A model generated the notes under the pieces. The model did not search any database, was not told the DNA's origin, and saw only the letters and a list, made by a program, of their open reading frames with translations. Below are positions 42,167 to 50,255 of a stretch of DNA of 64,000 nucleotides, in pieces. Numbering within the stretch: position 1 is the first letter of the stretch; each line of letters opens with the position of its first letter. The position numbers and the translations under genes are program-made. Source of the DNA: Halioglobus sp. (GTDB lineage Bacteria > Pseudomonadota > Gammaproteobacteria > Pseudomonadales > Halieaceae); NCBI GenBank assembly GCA_029287595.1, contig JARFQU010000224.1, forward strand, positions 1 through 64,000, written 5' to 3'.

Positions 42167-43054
42167 ATGGCGGGAGAAGACCGGGTTACCTCGCTGCAGG
42201 CCAGGCTCGCTGAGGCGGGTTATATTGCTGAACGCAGTTTGAGTGCCAGTCTGCTGTTGTTTACAGAGATGCAGCGGCCGCTGCTGTTGGAGGGAGACGC
42301 TGGCGTCGGTAAGACCGAGATCGCTCACGTAGTAGCCCGTGTTTTTGACTGCCCCCTGATCAGGCTGCAATGTTACGAAGGGCTGGACGTCAACTCTGCG
42401 GTGTACGAGTGGAACTATCAGCACCAGTTACTCTCCATCAAATTATTGGAACAGGACAGAGTCTCCGCAGACGATGCCGAACAGGCCATCTTCAGCAAGC
42501 GCTTCCTGTTGGAAAGACCACTACTGGCGGCCATTACCCAACCACAGTCCCCCGTTCTATTGATTGATGAGATTGATCGCGCCGACGAAGAGTTCGAAGC
42601 CTATCTACTGGAATTACTCTCCGATTTCCAGGTCAGTATCCCCGAGCTTGGAACGATCACCGCGACCAGTAAGCCCTATGTCGTCATAACCTCCAATGGC
42701 ACCCGCGAGCTCAGCGATGCACTGCGCAGGCGCTGCTTTTACCACTATGTCGACTACCCCGAATTCGACAAGGAACTGCGCATCGTCAACGCCCGTTTAC
42801 CCGAGGTCGGACCGCAACTGTCCCGCCAGGTAGTGGCCTTTGTGCAGGACCTGCGGAAACTCGATTTAAGAAAAAAGCCCGGGGTAGCCGAAACCCTCGA
42901 TTGGGCTGCTGCCTTGTTAAAGCTTGGAATCAACAGCCTGGATGCGGAGCCCCAACTGCTGCTCGACACCCTGGTCTGCTTGCTGAAAACACGTGAAGAC
43001 AGTATCAGGTTGGAGTCTTTTGAAGTTGAGCGACTGGTGGCGCGGGCCTTGTGA
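42167..43054 (+). CDS. coxD: CoxD AAA+ ATPase (MoxR type)
   Basis: 295 residues. Walker A GDAGVGKT (residues 43-50) and Walker B LLIDEID (131-137) belong to the MoxR-like AAA+ group. CoxD catalyses sulfuration of the Mo centre during maturation of CO dehydrogenase in Oligotropha carboxidovorans. It overlaps the GTG of coxE by four bases, and the D-E pair is a normal maturation unit. Confidence 0.93.
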   Translation: MAGEDRVTSLQARLAEAGYIAERSLSASLLLFTEMQRPLLLEGDAGVGKTEIAHVVARVFDCPLIRLQCYEGLDVNSAVYEWNYQHQLLSIKLLEQDRVSADDAEQAIFSKRFLLERPLLAAITQPQSPVLLIDEIDRADEEFEAYLLELLSDFQVSIPELGTITATSKPYVVITSNGTRELSDALRRRCFYHYVDYPEFDKELRIVNARLPEVGPQLSRQVVAFVQDLRKLDLRKKPGVAETLDWAAALLKLGINSLDAEPQLLLDTLVCLLKTREDSIRLESFEVERLVARAL

Positions 43055-44247
43055 GCGAAGCAGCCCTGACATCCCTGGAAGAGCGACAGCTCGCACACTT
43101 TCTGCAAACCCGCCTGGTGGAATTTGTCCGTCTCGCCCGTAGCAACAACTTTCAGGTAGGCGTGGCCGAGGAACTCGATGCCCAGAACGTCGCCCTCAAG
43201 TGCGGACTGGGTAGCAGTATGCGTCTCAGGTGGGGCTTGCGAGCCCTGTTGTGCTCAGACCAGGATGACTGGGAGCGCTTCGACGAACTCTATGACGCAT
43301 TTTGGCATCCCGCCAACGTCCAAAGCCGCTATAGCACTGGCGCCGCTGGCCTGACCAGGAAGCGACCGGACGCCAGAAGCACGGCTGAGGAGTCCCGGCA
43401 GGAGGATATACGCAGTAGTGACGCCGACAGCCAGTCCGCCGATGCTTCAGATGAAACAGACGATGGCGGCGGTACCCGGGAGGGTGCCAGTTTCGCGGCC
43501 TCTCTGGCGAAAACGGATTTCCAGGCACTCACCGATCCCGATGAAATGCGGGCGGTTGAAGCACTGGTCGACCGACTGGCCAGACAGATGCGCAAGCGGG
43601 CTATCCGCAGGCAACGCCCCAGCAAAACGGGAAAAAAAATACACCTGCGTAAAACCTTCCGCAACAGCCTGCGCTTTGGCGGCGCTCCCATGGTGCTCAA
43701 CTACAGGGAGCGGATCAAACGCCAACCGCGCCTGGTTCTTATCGTGGACGTCAGTCGCTCGATGTCAATGTACAGCTTTTTCTTTCTGCGTTTCGCCCGG
43801 GCACTGGTATCCGTTTTTCGAGACGTAGCGGTTTTCGCCTACCATACCCAACTGCTACCCATCACCGAAGCATTGCGACAAACCGACTTAATCCGTGTAC
43901 GCAACAGTCTGGCAATGATGTCACAAGGCTGGTCAGGAGGTACGCGAATCGGCGATAGCCTGGCAACCTTTAATGACAAATACGGTCAAATATTGAACAG
44001 TCGCAGTATTACGGTTATTGTCAGCGATGGTCTGGATACCGGTGAACCCGACTACCTGGCGGCGCAGCTCGCAAGAATCAAACCACGTTGTCGCAAGCTG
44101 GTATGGCTGAACCCGTTACTTGGACGCAATGGCTATGAACCCATCAGCCAGGGAATGCAGGCGGCGCTGCCTTATCTGGACATGTTCGCCCCGGCACACA
44201 ACTTGAACAGTCTGCAGGCACTTGAACCCGACCTGACCAGACTGTGA
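43051..44247 (+). CDS. coxE: CoxE vWA-domain maturation protein
   Basis: 398 residues from GTG 43051. The C-terminal part is a vWA domain with the MIDAS-like motif DVSRS (LVLIVDVSRSMSMYSFFF), preceded by a basic linker with RQMRKRAIRRQRP and an acidic low-complexity stretch (SSDADSQSADASDETDDG). In Oligotropha CoxE with CoxF inserts copper after CoxD sulfuration. The overlap with coxD supports co-translation. Confidence 0.92.
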   Translation: MSEAALTSLEERQLAHFLQTRLVEFVRLARSNNFQVGVAEELDAQNVALKCGLGSSMRLRWGLRALLCSDQDDWERFDELYDAFWHPANVQSRYSTGAAGLTRKRPDARSTAEESRQEDIRSSDADSQSADASDETDDGGGTREGASFAASLAKTDFQALTDPDEMRAVEALVDRLARQMRKRAIRRQRPSKTGKKIHLRKTFRNSLRFGGAPMVLNYRERIKRQPRLVLIVDVSRSMSMYSFFFLRFARALVSVFRDVAVFAYHTQLLPITEALRQTDLIRVRNSLAMMSQGWSGGTRIGDSLATFNDKYGQILNSRSITVIVSDGLDTGEPDYLAAQLARIKPRCRKLVWLNPLLGRNGYEPISQGMQAALPYLDMFAPAHNLNSLQALEPDLTRL

Positions 44248-44266
44248 TGTATTGAGGTTACTGACC

Positions 44267-45187
44267 ATGCTTAATGACAAAACGCTCACCGCAAAGGCCA
44301 GGCAGCTTGAAGCAGAACATACCCCTTATGCGCTGGTGACAGTCGTGCGTTGTAAATCACCCACCGCCGCGAAGCCAGGCTACAAGGCCCTGGTTACCGC
44401 TGCGGGCGATATTCACGGCTGGATCGGTGGAGGCTGTGTCCAGCCGGCGGTGATAAAAACCGCCAGGCAGGCATTGCGCGATGGCGTGCCACAGCTGATT
44501 CGCGTCAGTCCGGTCGAGGACGCACATCCGGAAGATGATGTAATGGATTTCAAATCGGCCTGTCATAGCGGGGGCACCCTGGACATATTTATCGAGCCCA
44601 TGTTATCGCGACCCGCTGTATTACTGCTGGGCTCTTCGGAAGTGGCCAAATCTCTTGCTACGCTCGCGCACTTCGCCGGATTCACAGTGACTGTCGCCTC
44701 ACCGGCAGCGGATGCCGCGAACTTCCCCCAAGCCGATCAAATCATCACAGAGTTTGATGCCGGCAACGCCACCTTTTCAAGTGCACCGCTGGTAGTAGTG
44801 GCGACCCAGGGCAAGGGAGATCAGGCTGCGCTGCAGGCTGCACTCCGGATTGATACATTTCATCGTGCCTTTATTGCCAGTAAACGCAAAGCGGACAAAC
44901 TGAAACAGCTTTTGAAAGAGAAAGGTCACGACCCCCAGGCCGTCGATGGCATTATCGCGCCTGCCGGCGTGGAAATCGGCGCAAATTCACCGGAAGAAAT
45001 AGCGGTTTCCGTGCTCGCCGGGTTGATCGCCGCGCGAAATCAGCAAATGGCAACGCCGGAAGAATTGTCCGTCAACAACACCGCCACAACGGCCGTTGCA
45101 GCGGCGCCGACAGAGCAGGCGGTGCCCGCTGAGTCCAGTTCAAGCCTGGTGGAATCCGGCTGTTGCGGGAGCAATACCGCCACATGA
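44267..45187 (+). CDS. coxF: XdhC/CoxF-family maturation protein with CC tail
   Basis: 306 residues from ATG 44267 (GAGG box). XdhC/CoxI family: LVTVVRCKSPTAAKPGYKAL and WIGGGCVQPAVIKTARQAL in the N-terminal domain, a Rossmann-like C-terminal domain (VLLLGSSEVAKSLATLAHFAG), and PAGVEIGANSPEEIAVSVLAG. These proteins carry and insert sulfurated Mo cofactor or assist copper insertion. The last 30 residues form a low-complexity linker ending ESGCCGSNTAT, an uncommon vicinal cysteine pair. Its stop overlaps the mocA-like ATG. Confidence 0.87.
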   Translation: MLNDKTLTAKARQLEAEHTPYALVTVVRCKSPTAAKPGYKALVTAAGDIHGWIGGGCVQPAVIKTARQALRDGVPQLIRVSPVEDAHPEDDVMDFKSACHSGGTLDIFIEPMLSRPAVLLLGSSEVAKSLATLAHFAGFTVTVASPAADAANFPQADQIITEFDAGNATFSSAPLVVVATQGKGDQAALQAALRIDTFHRAFIASKRKADKLKQLLKEKGHDPQAVDGIIAPAGVEIGANSPEEIAVSVLAGLIAARNQQMATPEELSVNNTATTAVAAAPTEQAVPAESSSSLVESGCCGSNTAT

Positions 45188-45834
45188 GCCAGTCCGACAT
45201 CAACAGCTTATCCGCGGTGCTGCTGGCAGCCGGTGAGTCGCGCCGCATGGGCAGCATCAACAAACTCACCTTACCCATCAATGGCAAACCACTGTTGCGG
45301 CGCACCGCCGAGACCCTTGCCCGCGCCGACCTGGTTGAACTGGTGGTGGTCGTAGGGCACGAACAGGAAGTCGCGCGTGAATTGCTGCAGGGCATACCAG
45401 CCCGCATTGTCTACAACGCAGATTTTCGCGAGGGACAGATGACCTCGGTGTTTCATGGCCTCGCCGCCCTGCAGCAGCCCTGTGCCGGTGTGATGATTTG
45501 CCTGTCGGATCAGGCCTTGCTCGGCGTCGAGGATATCAGGACCATCGTCCATGGCTTTGCAAGCTGCCCCACCTCGATAATGGTACCGGTCTATAAAGGA
45601 CAGCGGGGCAATCCTGTCGTGCTGGATTACGCGCACCGGGAGACTATTCTGGCCGATCGCAAGAATCTTGGCTGCAAGCGCCTGATAGAAAAGAATCCGG
45701 AACTGGTCACAGTGCTGGAGATGCCGAATGATCATGTACTGATGGACCTCGATACGCCGGAGGCCTACGCCCTCCTAACGCAGCGCCTGTGCGCGAACAG
45801 CACTGCCCCTGAAAACATGAATATGACTGGATAA
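45184..45834 (+). CDS. MocA-like molybdenum cofactor cytidylyltransferase
   Basis: 216 residues of the nucleotidyltransferase (MobA/MocA) fold: LAAGESRRMGSINKL (NTP-binding loop), LSDQALLGVEDI and LGCKRLIEKNPELVTVL. CO dehydrogenases use molybdopterin cytosine dinucleotide, so a CTP-specific enzyme in the cox operon fits. The start overlaps the coxF stop (ATGA) and the next gene follows after 8 bp. Confidence 0.85.
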   Translation: MSQSDINSLSAVLLAAGESRRMGSINKLTLPINGKPLLRRTAETLARADLVELVVVVGHEQEVARELLQGIPARIVYNADFREGQMTSVFHGLAALQQPCAGVMICLSDQALLGVEDIRTIVHGFASCPTSIMVPVYKGQRGNPVVLDYAHRETILADRKNLGCKRLIEKNPELVTVLEMPNDHVLMDLDTPEAYALLTQRLCANSTAPENMNMTG

Positions 45835-45842
45835 ATAAGCCC

Positions 45843-46673
45843 ATGGCAAAAGATATCTTTGATGTAATCCAGGCGCTGAAAACTGCTGGGGAAACCTTCG
45901 CTATCGCTACCGTGGTGGAGACCAGAGGTTCGGTCTCGGCGAAGACTTCCTCAAAGGCGGTAATCGATAGCGAAGGGCGGGTCGTGGCCGGATGGGTCGG
46001 CGGTGGCTGCGCGGAATCCAGTACCTGCGAGCAGGCGCTGACCTGCATAAGCCAAAATGAAACGGCTATTCTCGACATCGACCTGGACGATGAAATTCTG
46101 GGCGCGGGCATGCCCTGCGGCGGCAGCATGCGTGTCTATGTGGAGCCGGTACTGCCTAGACCCGCTCTGTGGATCATGGGCCATGGCCGTGTGGCCGAGA
46201 GCCTGTGCATCATGGGCGACCTGGTGGGACTGCAGGTCATTGTCAACGATCCGGCGGTGGACTGGGAAAAATACCCCCAGGCCAGTCGCCTGATTACCGA
46301 CGATCTGGATTACGCCTTGTTGCAACCCAGGCCAGATGACTATGTCGTCATTGCTACCCAACACAAAGGGGATCATGAATCGATTGGTCGCGCCCTCGCT
46401 TCCGAAGCCAGATATATCGCCTTGATCGCGAGTCGAAAGCGATCTCGCCTGGTGCTTGACTACATTAAACGGCAGGGTTTTTCTGAACAGGACATCCAGC
46501 GCGTGGTCACCCCTTCCGGGATCGACCTGTCTCCGCGATCGCCAGAGGAGATCGCACTTTGCATCATTAGCGAAATCGTCATGTTGCGCCGCGGCGGCAG
46601 CGGCAGGCTGATGCGTGATCTGCTGGAGGAAGGTGGCGCCGAAGCTCAAGTGAAGTCGATCAAGCGGAGCTGA
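45843..46673 (+). CDS. Second XdhC/CoxF-family protein
   Basis: 276 residues. FAIATVVETRGSVSAKTSSKAV, WVGGGCAESSTCEQAL and ILGAGMPCGGSMRVYVEP form the XdhC N-terminal domain, then a Rossmann domain (LWIMGHGRVAESLCIMGDLVG) and PSGIDLSPRSPEEIALCI. It is paralogous to coxF and may be the CoxI equivalent of other operons. Extra cysteines (GGGCAESSTCEQALTC) could bind metal or persulfide. It is joined to the desulfurase gene by three bases. Confidence 0.87.
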   Translation: MAKDIFDVIQALKTAGETFAIATVVETRGSVSAKTSSKAVIDSEGRVVAGWVGGGCAESSTCEQALTCISQNETAILDIDLDDEILGAGMPCGGSMRVYVEPVLPRPALWIMGHGRVAESLCIMGDLVGLQVIVNDPAVDWEKYPQASRLITDDLDYALLQPRPDDYVVIATQHKGDHESIGRALASEARYIALIASRKRSRLVLDYIKRQGFSEQDIQRVVTPSGIDLSPRSPEEIALCIISEIVMLRRGGSGRLMRDLLEEGGAEAQVKSIKRS

Positions 46674-46676
46674 GCA

Positions 46677-47942
46677 ATGTCACTGGCAGTGCAACCTATC
46701 GATGACTCTGAAACCATTAACCCGGAGGCGGTAAGACGAGATTTCCCGATATTTTCAGGGTCGACCCAGCCGCGGCGATTTCACTATCTCGATCACGCCG
46801 CAACAACACCTAAGCCCAGCGCGGTTATAAACTCCATTTCGGACTGCTATGCACAGTGCTATGCACCCATCCATCGCGGCCTTTATCCCATGGCGGAGCA
46901 GGCCACGAGCAATTACGAGCACGCTCGCAGGACGCTGCAACACTTCATCGGCGCTGCCTCCCCCGACGAGCTGGTGTTTACCCGATCTGCCACCGAGGCC
47001 ATTAACATGGTCGCAAGCGGGTGGTTGAAACCGCGTCTGGAGCGCGGCGATGTGGTCTGGGTCAGCCGCATGGAGCATCACTCGAACTATTTACCCTGGC
47101 AGCTCGTTTGCCAGGAACAGCAGGCGCAGCTCCGGTTCATTGAACTGACAGAAGACGGCCAGCTGGATCTGGACGGCACGCCCGAGCTGTTTGCCGAGCG
47201 CACCAAATTCATTGCCATCACCCACGTTTCTAATGTTCTGGGCACAGAAAACCCGGTTGCTACACTGTGTACCACGGCGAGGGAATATGGAATTCCTGTT
47301 TTGGTGGATGCCGCCCAGTCGGTGTCACACATTGAACTTGACGTTGCCGAGATGTGCTGCGACTTCCTCGCATTTTCCGCCCACAAGATGTTCGGGCCGA
47401 CGGGTATCGGCTTACTCTACGGCAGGCAGGAGCGCCTGGCGGAAATGGCGCCATTGCAGGTCGGCGGGGGCATGGTCGACAGCGTGGGAGACGGCATGGA
47501 GGAAAGTCGCTGGGCTGCGATTCCCGCTCGTTTTGAGGCGGGCTCGCCCGATATGCCAGGAGCAGTAGGCTTTGCCGCGGCTGCGGACTATCTTTCCAGC
47601 CTGGGCCATGAGCGTGTGCACCGACACATTGTTTCACTGACACGCCTGGCCGCCCAGCGATTAATGCGCATAGACGGCATACGTCTGCTTCCCCATGCCG
47701 GACTGCCTGCATCTGGCATCGTGTCATTTACCCACCACAACATGCATCCACATGATATGGCCCAGATCGCAGGGGAAGCAGGTGTTGCCATTCGTGCGGG
47801 TCATCATTGTGCACAACCGCTGCTGCGCCGTCTGGGGCTTACTGCCACCGCACGCGCGAGTTTTTCGGTGTATAACGACGAGTCAGATATCGACGCTCTT
47901 ATAGACGCCATTATCAGTGCGCAAAGAGTATTCTGTGAATGA
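46677..47942 (+). CDS. SufS/Csd-type cysteine desulfurase in the cox operon
   Basis: 421 residues of the class V aminotransferase fold, group II: YLDHAATTPKPSAVI, DAAQSVSHI (PLP Asp), FSAHKMFGPTGIG (PLP lysine) and RAGHHCAQP with the persulfide-forming cysteine on a short loop. It should transfer cysteine sulfur to a carrier. Its neighbours are the SufU-like scaffold and the CoxD/E/F maturation proteins, so the sulfur may go to CO dehydrogenase (Fe-S clusters or the bridging sulfide) rather than to general Fe-S synthesis. The stop overlaps the next ATG. Confidence 0.9.
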   Translation: MSLAVQPIDDSETINPEAVRRDFPIFSGSTQPRRFHYLDHAATTPKPSAVINSISDCYAQCYAPIHRGLYPMAEQATSNYEHARRTLQHFIGAASPDELVFTRSATEAINMVASGWLKPRLERGDVVWVSRMEHHSNYLPWQLVCQEQQAQLRFIELTEDGQLDLDGTPELFAERTKFIAITHVSNVLGTENPVATLCTTAREYGIPVLVDAAQSVSHIELDVAEMCCDFLAFSAHKMFGPTGIGLLYGRQERLAEMAPLQVGGGMVDSVGDGMEESRWAAIPARFEAGSPDMPGAVGFAAAADYLSSLGHERVHRHIVSLTRLAAQRLMRIDGIRLLPHAGLPASGIVSFTHHNMHPHDMAQIAGEAGVAIRAGHHCAQPLLRRLGLTATARASFSVYNDESDIDALIDAIISAQRVFCE

Positions 47943-48379
47943 TCGCCCAGGATTTGTACAAGGAGACATTGCTGGAGCATTACCGGCACCCCAAGAATCG
48001 CTGTGATGGGCCGATTCAAGATGCTGATGCAGTCGAGCGTGGCGCCAACCCCCGGTGTGGTGATGAGATCGAGATCGGCATCTTCCTGCAAGACGAGAAT
48101 ATCCGGCATGTACAATTTCGTGGCCGTGGTTGTGCAATCTGTATTGCCTCGGCATCGATGCTGACCGAAGCAGTGGCTGGCCTGAGCGTGGCCGGCACCC
48201 GCATACTGTGTGAACAGATGCATGACTGGTTTGGCGATATTGAGCCGGCAGCCGGCGCCCTACTGCCGAACGGTCTGCAGGCCCTTGCGGCAGTGCGCCA
48301 ACACCCCGCTAGGCAAAAGTGTGTGCTGTTGTCGTGGGAAGCGCTCGCCGATGCCATCGATAAAGCAGGCCGCGAATGA
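47939..48379 (+). CDS. SufU-like sulfur carrier/scaffold
   Basis: 146 residues of the IscU/SufU fold. It has LYKETLLEHYRHPKNR, ANPRCGDEIEIG, RGRGCAICIASASMLTEAVAGLS, and RQKCVLLSWEALADA at the C-terminus, giving the three conserved cysteines plus an aspartate in the usual positions. SufU proteins take persulfide from SufS, often through zinc. The ATG overlaps the desulfurase stop, and the gene in turn overlaps the small metal-binding gene by four bases. Confidence 0.88.
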   Translation: MIAQDLYKETLLEHYRHPKNRCDGPIQDADAVERGANPRCGDEIEIGIFLQDENIRHVQFRGRGCAICIASASMLTEAVAGLSVAGTRILCEQMHDWFGDIEPAAGALLPNGLQALAAVRQHPARQKCVLLSWEALADAIDKAGRE

Positions 48380-48558
48380 ACAATTCCGACCACCAATGCT
48401 GTTGCCATTGCGGCCAACCCCACAAACAAGGCTCTGCCTATTGCGTCATTATTGGCGATAAGGAACAGGCAATGTGTTGCCCCGGATGCCAGGCAGTAGC
48501 AAGCCTGATCGTCCACGGCAACGAAGTAAACAAGGACGAGAAACGCGGTCGCAAATAA
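48376..48558 (+). CDS. Stand-alone ATPase-cat_bd-type (CcoI/CopA N-terminal) metal-binding protein
   Basis: 60 residues: CCCHCGQPHKQGSAYCVI followed by AMCCPGCQAVASLIVHG, the cysteine pattern of the domain that begins CcoI/FixI-type copper P-type ATPases. No ATPase follows: the chain ends KDEKRGRK and the next gene is on the other strand. The ATG overlaps the SufU-like stop (ATGA), so it is translated with the operon rather than being a random remnant. It probably binds copper, and because form I CO dehydrogenase needs Cu in its active site, it could be a copper donor; this is inference. Confidence 0.72.
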   Translation: MNNSDHQCCCHCGQPHKQGSAYCVIIGDKEQAMCCPGCQAVASLIVHGNEVNKDEKRGRK

Positions 48559-48603
48559 CTGCCAAACCAGATGCGGATACTGGTGCACCGCCCATTCAGG
48601 TTC

Positions 48604-50061
48604 CTAATTTCGAATTTCTATACCTGATTCAACGAGGGTTTGCTCTACCCAGTCACCCAAAAACTCACGCACCTTGGTGCGATCAAGTTCAGGTAGAATG
48701 CGCTGAGCTTCATCCATCGCGACTTGTGCCTCCTCCTTGCTTCCTTGCAGGGCAAGCACGAGAGCCATAGCGATATAGCCTGGATAATATCTGGGGTCGT
48801 CCTTGCATGCCTGCCGAGCCATCTCAAGCGCCGCGGCGAGATCACCAAGGACCGCCTGGCCGATGCTCAGGACGGCCTTCCAGACTGCACTACCAGCATT
48901 TACCGGCGAGAGCTTGATCGCATGCTCCAGATCTTTAACGCCATTCTCCAGATCAAGGGTTACGATCTTGGCTGCACCCAGCGCGGCAAAGGCCTGGGCA
49001 TTGGTGGCATCGATCTCAATAGCTTTTTCGATTATGGGTATGCCTTTTTGATGGAGGCCAAGATCTGAATAAGCACATCCAACGCAGCCCAGCACCTCGG
49101 AGGATTGCGGCGCAAGATCGAGTGCGCGTTCAGCCGCCGCAAGCGCCTCCTCATGTGCTGCCTGCCGGTCCGATGCATAATATGCCAGCCCCCCAATGGC
49201 GAGAAGCATTGCAAGGTATGCATGTGCCGCAGCCAGGTCGGGGTCTAGCTCAATGGCCTGTCGAAGCAGGTTTGTCGCTTCCGAAAAAGATTTTTTACTC
49301 CAGCCTTTAAAAAGCAATAACGCCTTCGCTTGCTGGTGGCAGGACAGGGCATCTTGATTTGCCGCAGGGACTTGTTTCGCAAGAGCAGCCTCTGCGCGGA
49401 TGATCTCCGAGCACAACTGCATTGCCATGGTTTGCGCAAGTTCATCCTGGATTGCAGCGAAAGCAGCCATTGGCCGATCATAATTCTCCGCCCACAAATG
49501 AGTGCCCGTCTGTGTTTCAATCAATTGCGACGTGATACGAAGGTTTTCACCAATCGTGCGTGCACTGCCTTCCAGGGCGTAACGTACACCCAATTCCTGC
49601 CCAACGTCTTTTACATTGGGCGCTTTCCCTTTGTACGAGTACGCGGTATTTCGGGCGATCACGAATAAATCGGGAACGCGGCCCAACAGCGTTGTGAGAT
49701 CTTCCGTCAGGCCATCGGCAAGTATTTCTAACTCCCGATCGCCCGAAAAGCATGTGAAAGGCAAAATGACCAGCGATGGTCGGTTGCGTCCTTCGTGTGC
49801 CATTGTAGTTGACGGCGATGCACTTTCGGTTGTGGCCTTTTTCGCGGTGGATGCATTACTATCCTGAGCCCAGGCAAGAAGAAGGGCCACGGGGAAACCG
49901 AGACCAAGCAGCACCAGCGTGACCTGATCAACCCAGGTGGGCAATGACAGCGTATCCTCCAGGGCTATAGCCACTTGCAGAAGTACCCAGGCCAACGCCA
50001 GATAAACGCCAGCAAACAGCCAGACTTTGCGGCGGCGCAGTTCTTTGAGGAACTCAATCAT
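48604..50061 (-). CDS. TolB-like and TPR signalling protein
   Basis: 485 residues: one or two N-terminal transmembrane segments (VWLFAGVYLALAWVLLQVAI, then VTLVLLGLGFPVALLLAW) typical of class III adenylate-cyclase-related regulators. A TolB-like domain follows (SLVILPFTCFSGDRELEILADG, LTEDLTTLLGRVPDLFVIAR, GVRYALEGSARTIGENLRIT), then at least six TPR motifs. The cyclase catalytic domain itself is absent. It probably acts as a membrane signal or scaffold protein. It converges with the cox operon, and only about 45 bp separate the ends. Confidence 0.8.
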   Translation of the reverse strand: MIEFLKELRRRKVWLFAGVYLALAWVLLQVAIALEDTLSLPTWVDQVTLVLLGLGFPVALLLAWAQDSNASTAKKATTESASPSTTMAHEGRNRPSLVILPFTCFSGDRELEILADGLTEDLTTLLGRVPDLFVIARNTAYSYKGKAPNVKDVGQELGVRYALEGSARTIGENLRITSQLIETQTGTHLWAENYDRPMAAFAAIQDELAQTMAMQLCSEIIRAEAALAKQVPAANQDALSCHQQAKALLLFKGWSKKSFSEATNLLRQAIELDPDLAAAHAYLAMLLAIGGLAYYASDRQAAHEEALAAAERALDLAPQSSEVLGCVGCAYSDLGLHQKGIPIIEKAIEIDATNAQAFAALGAAKIVTLDLENGVKDLEHAIKLSPVNAGSAVWKAVLSIGQAVLGDLAAALEMARQACKDDPRYYPGYIAMALVLALQGSKEEAQVAMDEAQRILPELDRTKVREFLGDWVEQTLVESGIEIRN

Positions 50062-50255
50062 CTACAACACCTGTGTCGGGATATTCTCCTGAGAGCCGCC
50101 TCTTCGGATTCCAGAGGTATATGGATCTATATGCATTGTAAGGGTATAACCAAGTTAAATCCTATAGATCGCAGTTATCTCGAGATCTTAAACAAACACA
50201 TAGTCGACAACTCCCGGCTGAGACCTTACCCGGCGGACGTGACAACTAAACCAGA

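Noticed and set aside
45951-46649. 232-codon open frame opposite the second CoxF-like gene
   Set aside because: Antisense to an XdhC-type gene with clear motifs.
48376-48558. Small cysteine-rich gene as a truncated P-type ATPase
   Set aside because: Its start is coupled to the previous gene and there is no ATPase sequence after it; an intact short protein is more likely, though not proven.
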